Part shown: positions 6,339 through 11,636 of the stretch, one piece after another
Position numbering within the stretch: the stretch's first letter is position 1
Layout of the letters: the number at the start of each line of letters is the position of its first letter
DNA from: Lactobacillus delbrueckii
Lineage (GTDB): Bacteria; Bacillota; Bacilli; Lactobacillales; Lactobacillaceae
Assembly (NCBI GenBank): GCA_004556255.1
Contig: SFHY01000031.1
Coordinates: forward strand, 1 to 11,636
DNA length: 11,636 nucleotides
Direction of reading: 5' to 3'
Made by a program: the position numbers and the translations under genes
Notes under the pieces: generated by a model
The model's database searches: none
Told to the model about the DNA's origin: nothing
Seen by the model: only the letters and a program-made list of their open reading frames with translations

Positions 6339-6645
6339 ATTACTGATAACTTTTCTGGTCTGCGGCGGCGGGGTAACCCTGCTCAGAATCCTGCCTTTCC
6401 TGATTTTGAAAAAATTCTGCCTGCCCAAGTGGATGGTGGAATTTCTGCAGTTCGTGCCGATTGTCATCATGACCACTCTCTGGTTCGGCAGCCTTTTTAC
6501 GGCCAGGCAGGGGCACTTGCCTAAGGTCGACTGGCAGTATCTGACGGCAACTCTGCTGACACTTGTCGTGGCCTACTTCACCAAGAGTCTGATGTGGATC
6601 GTGGTCACCGGGGTGGCCAGCGTGGCCCTGTTCAGATTTTTTTAA
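6322..6645 (+). CDS. azlD: AzlD, small subunit of branched-chain amino acid exporter
   Basis: A 107-residue membrane protein of normal AzlD length. It has about four hydrophobic segments and the family pattern of an early TLLRILPFLIL followed by a central FVPIVIMTTLWFGSLF. It is the obligate small partner of AzlC. The start lies inside azlC (17-base overlap), with GGTGAT at 6311-6316 as likely ribosome binding site, so translation is coupled. No convincing GC-rich terminator follows, only the AT palindrome GATTTTTTTAAAAAATC. Some read-through into the brnQ T-box leader is therefore possible. Confidence 0.9.
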   Translation: MSFSSKLLITFLVCGGGVTLLRILPFLILKKFCLPKWMVEFLQFVPIVIMTTLWFGSLFTARQGHLPKVDWQYLTATLLTLVVAYFTKSLMWIVVTGVASVALFRFF

Positions 6646-6662
6646 AAAATCAGGCAAAAAGC

Positions 6663-6696
6663 TTGCATTTAGCTGAGAAAAGTATTAGATTATAAA
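6663..6696 (+). promoter_or_regulatory. Likely promoter of the T-box-brnQ transcript
   Basis: TTGCAT (6663-6668) and TAGATT (6686-6691) are 17 bases apart. TATAAA at 6691-6696 is an alternative -10, paired with TTTAGC (6668-6673). Either would start transcription shortly before stem I of the leader. Confidence 0.4.
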
Positions 6697-6699
6697 CAA

Positions 6700-6993
6700 G
6701 TTAAAAAACGAGTTGAAACACTGAAAAGAGCAGAGTAGCCCCGGACGGAAGTCTTCCAGAGAGCCGCGGTCAGCTGGGAAAGCGGCAGACGGGTCCAGGG
6801 CGAAAGTAGGCTCTGAGTGGTTGGCGCGACGTCTTTACGAAGTGTCAAATGGGTTCGCCCTTTACAGCGACAACGTCTTGGCCGACGGGCCAGCACGGGG
6901 TAAGGCCGTTTTGGTGACAAAGCGGTGAAGCAAAGGTGGTAACACGCGCAAGCGTCCTTGTAGAAACAATCGTTTCTGCAAGGACTTTTTTTT
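6700..6993 (+). promoter_or_regulatory. T-box riboswitch controlling brnQ, probably Val-specific
   Basis: A full transcriptional T-box leader. The stem I base is AGAGC (6727-6731) with GCTCT (6810-6814). The specifier loop has AGTA (6734-6737) opposite GAA (6802-6804), the loop E pair. The helix above is 6738-6746 with 6793-6801. The AGAGAG bulge is at 6758-6763, and the distal loop with GGGAA lies between GCCGC (6763-6767) and GCGGC (6782-6786). After GAA and one spacer base the specifier reads GUA (6806-6808), Val, followed by a purine. The T-box itself is 6932-6948. Its UGGU (6937-6940) fits tRNA with discriminator A, as in Val tRNA. The antiterminator pairs AAGG (6933-6936) with CCTT (6956-6959) and ACGC (6944-6947) with GCGT (6952-6955) around a 7-base bulge. 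It excludes the terminator that follows. Uncharged tRNA should turn brnQ on. Confidence 0.93.
6954..6993 (+). terminator. T-box attenuator terminator
   Basis: GTCCTTG (6954-6960) pairs with CAAGGAC (6979-6985), and AGAAAC (6962-6967) with GTTTCT (6972-6977), closing on an AATC loop. Eight T follow. The 5' arm is shared with the antiterminator, so the two structures are mutually exclusive. Confidence 0.93.
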
Positions 6994-7025
6994 ACTCGTT
7001 TTTTGGCAACTCGGGATTAGCGCTG

Positions 7026-7058
7026 ATCTCCGGACATCATTAGTGATTGCAAGGAGAT
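7026..7058 (+). promoter_or_regulatory. Hairpin that could hide the brnQ ribosome binding site
   Basis: ATCTCC (7026-7031) is a perfect complement of GGAGAT (7053-7058), the core of the brnQ ribosome binding site. A nested helix, ATCA (7036-7039) with TGAT (7044-7047), would bring the arms together. If it forms, translation would be limited after the T-box has allowed transcription. The stem is short, so the effect may be modest. Confidence 0.35.
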
Positions 7059-7063
7059 TTATC

Positions 7064-8428
7064 ATGAAAAAGTTAACTAGCAAACAGTATCTGATCATCG
7101 CCTCTTTGATTTTTGGCATGTTTTTCGGGGCCGGGAACTTGATCTTCCCGGTTCACCTGGGGCAAATGGCCGGTAAAAACTGGCTTTCCGCCGCCATCGG
7201 CTTCATCATTTCCGGGACTCTGATCCCCCTGGCCGCCTTATTGGCCCTGGCCGTTACCCGGGCTGACGGGATCTTTGGTTTAGCCCGACCGCTGGGGAAA
7301 AAGTTCGCCCTGATCTTCTTGATCCTGGTTCACCTGACCTTAGGGCCGCTCTTCGCGACTCCGCGGACGGCAACCGTGCCTTTCTCCATGTTCTCTGACC
7401 ACTTCTCAAAGGGGATGCAGCCTTGGGCCTTGCTAATCTACTCAGCTGTTTTCTTCGGCATCGTTTACTACTGCTCTTTGAGCGAAGGGAAGATCACCGA
7501 CCGGGTTGGCAAAATCCTTAACCCATCTTTCCTGGCCCTGCTTTTCATCATCTTTTTGATCGCTGCTATCAAGCCAATGGGGGCAACCAGCAGTACGCAA
7601 GCTAGCGCCGACTACCTCGCTGCTCCTTTGACCAACGGCTTCCTGCAGGGCTACAACACCCTGGATGCCCTGGCTGCTTTGGCCTTCGGGATTACGGTTG
7701 TTACGGCCATCAAGGGCTTCAAGATCAAGGAAGGCAAGGAAACTTCCCTGGCCCTGGCCAAGACTGGTGCCATCGGTTTTGCCGGCATCGCCATCATCTA
7801 CCTTATCCTGGTTGCCCTGGGCGCCGGCAGCTTGCACTACTTCAAGCTGTCTGAAAACGGCGGGATTGCTTTTGCCCAAATCGCCCACCACTACCTGGGC
7901 ACTTTCGGGGAAGCTCTCCTGGCTACTTTAGCCACCATCACCTGCATGTCCACGGCCATCGGCCTGGTAGTTGCCTTTGCCCAGGACTTCCATAAGCGTT
8001 TTCCAAAAATTTCCTACCGGACTTTCCTGACCTTTAACTGCCTGCTCTCATTTGCCATTGCCAATGTTGGCCTGACCACCATCATCGCCTGGTCAACTCC
8101 GGTTTTGATGTTCCTTTATCCCCTGGCCATTGCCTTGATCTTCTGCGGCTTGACCAGCAAGTTTTTCAACAATGATCCAGCAGTTTACAAGTTCGCGGTT
8201 TACTTCACGATCATTCCGGCCCTCTTTGACGGCTTGAACGCGGCCCCAAGCATTATTAGCAATACTGCTTTTGCCAAGGCTGCCCTGGCCTTTGCCGGCC
8301 GCTACCTGCCATTCTTCTCACTCGGGATGGGCTGGCTGACCTTTGGGATTGCCGGCTACCTGCTGGGGCTGGGTATCCACCTTTACAAAAGCAAGGCCAG
8401 CAGCCGGGCAGTCGAATTAGCTGACTAA
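7064..8428 (+). CDS. brnQ: Branched-chain amino acid carrier BrnQ (LIVCS family)
   Basis: A 454-residue, 12-helix symporter that imports Leu, Ile and Val with Na+ or H+. Family signatures are FGAGNLIFP (21-29) in the first helix and GPLFATPRTA (94-103). AFGITVVTAIKGF and the late WSTPVLMFLYPLAIALI block also fit, and the length is typical. The start at 7064 is set by AAGGAG (7051-7056) seven bases upstream; a GTG at 7043 would place that site inside the gene. It is a single-gene transcript between the T-box terminator and a strong 3' terminator. Expression should rise when the cognate tRNA is uncharged. A brnQ carrier has been described from Lactobacillus delbrueckii, which fits the proposed host. 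The neighbouring azlCD exporter moves the same class of substrate outward. Confidence 0.96.
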   Translation: MKKLTSKQYLIIASLIFGMFFGAGNLIFPVHLGQMAGKNWLSAAIGFIISGTLIPLAALLALAVTRADGIFGLARPLGKKFALIFLILVHLTLGPLFATPRTATVPFSMFSDHFSKGMQPWALLIYSAVFFGIVYYCSLSEGKITDRVGKILNPSFLALLFIIFLIAAIKPMGATSSTQASADYLAAPLTNGFLQGYNTLDALAALAFGITVVTAIKGFKIKEGKETSLALAKTGAIGFAGIAIIYLILVALGAGSLHYFKLSENGGIAFAQIAHHYLGTFGEALLATLATITCMSTAIGLVVAFAQDFHKRFPKISYRTFLTFNCLLSFAIANVGLTTIIAWSTPVLMFLYPLAIALIFCGLTSKFFNNDPAVYKFAVYFTIIPALFDGLNAAPSIISNTAFAKAALAFAGRYLPFFSLGMGWLTFGIAGYLLGLGIHLYKSKASSRAVELAD

Positions 8429-8446
8429 AAGAAAGTATTTCCTTGC

Positions 8447-8494
8447 AAAAAATACAGCGTAAAAGCAAATTAAGCTTTCACGCTGTATTTTTTT
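8447..8494. terminator. Bidirectional terminator between brnQ and the GGDEF gene
   Basis: A long stem, AAAAAATACAGCGTAAAAGC (8447-8466) against GCTTTCACGCTGTATTTTTTT (8474-8494 with T tail), has one mismatch and a 7-base loop. Both strands end in a T run, so it can stop brnQ transcripts on the plus strand and the convergent gene on the minus strand. It ends one base before the stop codon of the minus-strand gene. Confidence 0.92.
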
Positions 8495-8495
8495 A

Positions 8496-11400
8496 CTAAT
8501 ATTCAAAAAAATTCGGCTGGAAGGGACTGCCGCAGATGTCCTTGCGGCCATTCTTTTTAACCTGGTAAAGGTTGTGGTCGGCCAGGCGGATCATGCTCTT
8601 GATCTCGTCGCTGTTGCCCGCGATCCCGTAGGCGTAGCCGGCGGAAACAGTGATGTTCATGTAGAGGTCCAGGATTTTGGCTTTCTCCAGTTCTTTCCGC
8701 AGCTGCCGGTATTTTTCTTCAACTGTATCAGTATCAGTAAAGCCGCGGAGTACCAGGAATTCGTCGCCCCCGTACCGGTAGCAGTGGCCAATGCCGTAGA
8801 TCTTGAGCAAGGCCTGGCTGATCTTCTTCAAGACCTCGTCGCCGTAGCGGTGACCAAAGTTGTCATTGAACTTCTTAAAGTGGTCCACGTCCAGCATCAT
8901 GGCCAGGATTGGCTTGCCGGTGAGGTAGTTGAAGTCGCGGGCAAAATTGTGCCGGTTCTTCAGACTGGTCAGGTCGTCTCTTGCGGCCTCGTTTTCCAGG
9001 CGGTCGATTTGCTTGCTGGTATTGGTGATGTCCATAAAGAAGCCGATCAAACCAACGATTTGGTCCTGGTCATAGACGGGAGCCTTGAGGATAATAATTT
9101 CCCGCTCCCGCCCCCGGGACCGGGTCTGGCCCCGTTCCTTGATTGGTACCCCGTCTTCTAAAAGCTGTATTTCGCTTTCCTGGAAGTTTTCCGGATGGAC
9201 GTTGAGGCCCAGCTCGTCATCGTTGTGGCCGATTACTTCCGGCAGAGTCAAGCCGTAGTAGTCCAAAAAGTGCTGGTTAGCCCCCAGGAAGTTCCGCTGT
9301 TTGTCCTTCCAGAAGACGCCCAGCTTGATTTGGTGGTTGATGGCATCCCAGAGGTTTTCCGGCTTGATCTTCCCACCATCCTTGTCCAAAAAGACCGGAT
9401 TGCGGACCGGTTGCCCGTCTAAAGCCGACAGGAAGGCCTTGGTCGATCCGGATTCCGCGACCAGCTGCAGGAGGATCCGGTAGTGGAAGTGTGGTCCCAT
9501 CAAGACGTAAAAAGAGTTGTCACCGACTTCCGCGCAGCTTCTAACCGCGTCCCAGAAACGGAGGCTGTTGTTGCTTTGCTTCTCTTCCAGTTCCTTGACG
9601 TACCCCGGCATATTGCCGTTGATCTTGCTGACCCATTCCTGGGCTGGCGGGTTAAGGTAGGCCAGGCGGACCTGGTCATCATTGACCAGGTAAACGCCGA
9701 CAGGGGAGGAAGAGCCGAGGACCGGCTTTTTCCGGTCAAAGAAACGGTAGTCTGGATCAAGCAGGTCGATTTGGTTGATCCGCTGGTAGAAGTCCTGCTC
9801 TTTCTGGCTTTGGAATGAGTAGCCTTTCTGGGAGAGCTGGCGGAGGCTGTCTTTAAATGGGGTAGGAGGCAGAAGGTAGTTGCCCTGGATCAGGACAGCC
9901 CCAATTGACTTGAGGAAGTCCAGCTGGAACTGGTTTTCCACGTTTTTAAAAAGGGGCCGGATCCCCAGCTGCTTGCAGGCACTGACCAGGTTGGCCAGGA
10001 CCGCGGCTTCCTTGGAGTGAATCGGGTTCAAAGAAAGGAGGTCGAACTTCATGAACTCAAAAGAATAGTGGGTCAGGAAGTCTGTCGTTGGATAGCTGCT
10101 GCTGGCACAGTCAAAGGCGCAGCTATAGTGGTATTTTTGCAAGGCGGCCAGGAGCTGCTTGATCGTCTCCGGCTTGCAGGAAGCAGGGACCGATAAGTCA
10201 AAGATCAGCTTGTTGTGAGGCAGCTGGTATTTCTGCATCAGCTGGTTGACTTTCTTGAGGAAGAGGTCGTTTTCCAGGTCATCGGTTGACAGGTTGATCA
10301 CTATAGGTAGATTCTGCAGGTCCTGATCCCGGCGGCGGGCAAAGATCTTGCCGGCCTTTTCCAAAATGTGCAGGTCCAGCAGGTGGGCGAGCTGGCTTTC
10401 TTCCAGAACTGGCAAAAAGTCTTTCGGATACATGGTCCCGTAGACTGGGTCCCGCCACCGGGCCAGGAGTTCAAAGGCCGCGGCCTTGTGGTTCATGAGG
10501 TTGATGACCGGCTGCACGTCAGGGGTGATCCAGTCCTTTTGCAGGGCTTCAGTGAAGTGGCCCAGGATGTAGTCCCTTTTATTTACTTTTTCTTGCACCT
10601 TGGCCGTATAGTAGTTGCAGATCCGGCTTGGATTGCTGGAAGCAAGCAGGGCAAAACGGGCCTTATCGACAGCTGCTAAAGCCAGTTCCTTAGTTTCATC
10701 CGCCAGGTAGATCCCGCAGTGGATGCTGGCCAGGTGGCTCTCAGACATTTCCTTGATCTTCAAGTTCAGCTTGACCAACTGGTTGTCGATCTGGCTGGAG
10801 CCCGTAATGATGATGAACTTGTCCTGGAAGTAGCGGGCCAGGTAGGCGTCCGGGAATTCCTTCTCCAGCAGCTTGGCCAGCTGGCAGAGAAAGGCGTCGC
10901 CTTTGAGGTAGCCGAAGCGGTTGTTGTAGACGTGCATGCCGTTGATATCCAGGAGAACCACGGCAGCCTGGCCGTGCTCCTTGATGATCTGGCGCAGGTA
11001 GTAGCCGCCGGTTTCGTTAAAGTTGGTCATGTTGGCCAGGCCGGTCAGCCCGTCGATCAATTCGCTTTTTTTCGGAGCCTTGAGGTAGGGATCCAGGCTT
11101 TCAACCAGGTCGTCGCCGTTTGTCGTCAAGTCAAAATAATGGACGATCAATAACTTTTGACCAGTTGGAGTTATTTGTGATTTGCAATATGCTAAAAGCT
11201 GGTGGTAGTGGCCGCCGATTGACAGGCGGTAGGTCATCTGGCCGTAGGGCCGCTCGTTCATTTCCCTTAAGCAGGCTAAAAGCTGGTTCCGGTCGTCGGG
11301 GTGGACCCGGTTGAAACTCCGCTGGTTGAGGTAGTCCAGCATTGATTCCCGGTCAGACTGGACCATCTGGCAGTAGCCGTCTGACAAAAGAATGACTTGG

Positions 11401-11498
11401 TATTGACCATCGATCAACTGGTAGATCAAGGTTGGGAAAGGGGAACGCTCGTAAACTTCCCTGGCTTCTTCACTAAAAGCGTAGAATTTGTCTTGCAT
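8496..11498 (-). CDS. PAS-GGDEF*-EAL*-PAS-PAS-GGDEF diguanylate cyclase (* degenerate)
   Basis: A 1000-residue, apparently cytosolic signalling protein with no membrane segments. Domains in order: PAS-like (about 15-125, with VHPDDR); a first GGDEF domain (145-295) opening DGLTGLAN, whose active motif is FQDKF (224-228); an EAL domain (312-550); a weak PAS-like region (590-700); a clear PAS (715-830); and a C-terminal GGDEF (838-985) with DDLTSLKNR, metal Asp870 and intact GGDEF at 910-914. The EAL domain keeps Glu343 (FELLARW), Asn402, Lys484 and QG at 538-539. It has Asp434 in the LxxEITE position, DCASSS for DDFGTG (463-468), and FKNVE for AEGVE (517-521), so phosphodiesterase activity is unlikely. 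The last domain should make c-di-GMP from two GTP. The RxxD inhibitory site expected just before GGDEF is absent (GHCYRY instead). GGAAGG (11506-11511 on the plus map) is seven bases before the ATG. The dead domains may bind c-di-GMP or GTP. Confidence 0.93.
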   Translation of the reverse strand: MQDKFYAFSEEAREVYERSPFPTLIYQLIDGQYQVILLSDGYCQMVQSDRESMLDYLNQRSFNRVHPDDRNQLLACLREMNERPYGQMTYRLSIGGHYHQLLAYCKSQITPTGQKLLIVHYFDLTTNGDDLVESLDPYLKAPKKSELIDGLTGLANMTNFNETGGYYLRQIIKEHGQAAVVLLDINGMHVYNNRFGYLKGDAFLCQLAKLLEKEFPDAYLARYFQDKFIIITGSSQIDNQLVKLNLKIKEMSESHLASIHCGIYLADETKELALAAVDKARFALLASSNPSRICNYYTAKVQEKVNKRDYILGHFTEALQKDWITPDVQPVINLMNHKAAAFELLARWRDPVYGTMYPKDFLPVLEESQLAHLLDLHILEKAGKIFARRRDQDLQNLPIVINLSTDDLENDLFLKKVNQLMQKYQLPHNKLIFDLSVPASCKPETIKQLLAALQKYHYSCAFDCASSSYPTTDFLTHYSFEFMKFDLLSLNPIHSKEAAVLANLVSACKQLGIRPLFKNVENQFQLDFLKSIGAVLIQGNYLLPPTPFKDSLRQLSQKGYSFQSQKEQDFYQRINQIDLLDPDYRFFDRKKPVLGSSSPVGVYLVNDDQVRLAYLNPPAQEWVSKINGNMPGYVKELEEKQSNNSLRFWDAVRSCAEVGDNSFYVLMGPHFHYRILLQLVAESGSTKAFLSALDGQPVRNPVFLDKDGGKIKPENLWDAINHQIKLGVFWKDKQRNFLGANQHFLDYYGLTLPEVIGHNDDELGLNVHPENFQESEIQLLEDGVPIKERGQTRSRGREREIIILKAPVYDQDQIVGLIGFFMDITNTSKQIDRLENEAARDDLTSLKNRHNFARDFNYLTGKPILAMMLDVDHFKKFNDNFGHRYGDEVLKKISQALLKIYGIGHCYRYGGDEFLVLRGFTDTDTVEEKYRQLRKELEKAKILDLYMNITVSAGYAYGIAGNSDEIKSMIRLADHNLYQVKKNGRKDICGSPFQPNFFEY

Positions 11499-11536
11499 AT
11501 AGCAACCTTCCGTAAGCGATTTTATATTACATATTG

Positions 11537-11565
11537 ATTATAATATAAAAATACGGACAAAGCAA
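11537..11565 (-). promoter_or_regulatory. Likely promoter of the GGDEF gene
   Basis: On the minus strand, TTGCTT (11560-11565) and a perfect TATAAT (11537-11542) are 17 bases apart. Transcription would start roughly 30 bases before the ATG. The -35 box overlaps the T run of the terminator to the right. Confidence 0.5.
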
Positions 11566-11593
11566 AAAAGGCAGTCAAATGACTGCCTTTTTT
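11564..11593. terminator. Bidirectional terminator at right edge
   Basis: AAAAAAGGCAGTC (11564-11576) pairs perfectly with GACTGCCTTTTTT (11581-11593) around a 4-base loop, with T runs on both strands. Reading on the minus strand, it would end a gene entering from the right, just before the promoter of the GGDEF gene. Confidence 0.88.
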
Positions 11594-11636
11594 ACAATTG
11601 TGCAAGATCTTTAACAGAATCCTATTACTTATCTTC

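Noticed and set aside
8574..9161. 195-codon plus-strand frame opposite the GGDEF gene
   Set aside because: The Val/Asp/Leu-rich translation is a mirror of the coding strand, and the region is fully explained by the GGDEF and PAS domains.
11594..11636. Possible end of a minus-strand gene at the right edge
   Set aside because: One minus frame reads Glu-Asp-Lys then TAA TAG, followed in frame by DSVKDLAQL and TAA just before the terminator. Too little sequence is present to decide which stop, if any, ends a real gene.
1..11636. CRISPR array, insertion sequence, tRNA or rRNA gene
   Set aside because: No regularly spaced repeats, transposase motifs, tRNA cloverleaf or rRNA sequence were seen on either strand.

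Overview
The window looks like a chromosomal segment of a GC-rich lactobacillus, most likely Lactobacillus delbrueckii or a close relative. The reasons are coding DNA with strongly G/C-biased third positions, AT-rich intergenic DNA, Gram-positive Shine-Dalgarno sites, U-tailed hairpin terminators, a T-box leader, and the families present (Lac-type EIIC, DUF915 hydrolase, AzlCD, BrnQ). The species is inferred from composition and gene content; no database was searched.

Layout. Positions 1-660 are AT-rich and hold no conventional gene. This stretch contains an extended -10 box followed by several hairpins (possible non-coding RNA), a pyrimidine-rich tract, an imperfect 17-bp inverted repeat, and a 27-codon hydrophobic reading frame with its own terminator. 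Positions 661-2839 carry a diverged EIIC-like permease overlapping a membrane-anchored DUF915 hydrolase. Positions 2904-4464 carry a HAD-IIB phosphatase and a peptidase C26 (gamma-glutamyl hydrolase) one base apart, closed by a strong terminator. Positions 4604-6645 carry a DMT/EamA exporter followed by azlC and azlD, with no terminator between them. Positions 6700-8428 hold a complete T-box leader and brnQ. A bidirectional terminator then separates brnQ from a convergent gene on the minus strand (8496-11498), a 1000-residue protein with PAS, degenerate GGDEF, degenerate EAL, PAS and intact GGDEF domains.

How the parts may work together. The centre is a branched-chain amino acid transport block: AzlCD exports, and the adjacent BrnQ imports under control of a T-box whose specifier reads best as GUA (Val). 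The two halves have opposite transport directions but share one stretch of DNA. The permease-hydrolase pair is translationally coupled, and the permease has lost the His and Glu expected at the sugar site of its family, so ordinary PTS sugar uptake is doubtful. The GGDEF protein has one complete diguanylate cyclase site and two apparently dead enzymatic domains, so it probably makes c-di-GMP and uses the dead domains for sensing or binding.

The most unusual items are the degenerate permease with its hydrolase, the compound c-di-GMP protein, and the structured and micro-ORF content of the first 660 bases. I do not see a clear, self-contained new defence or biosynthetic system here.
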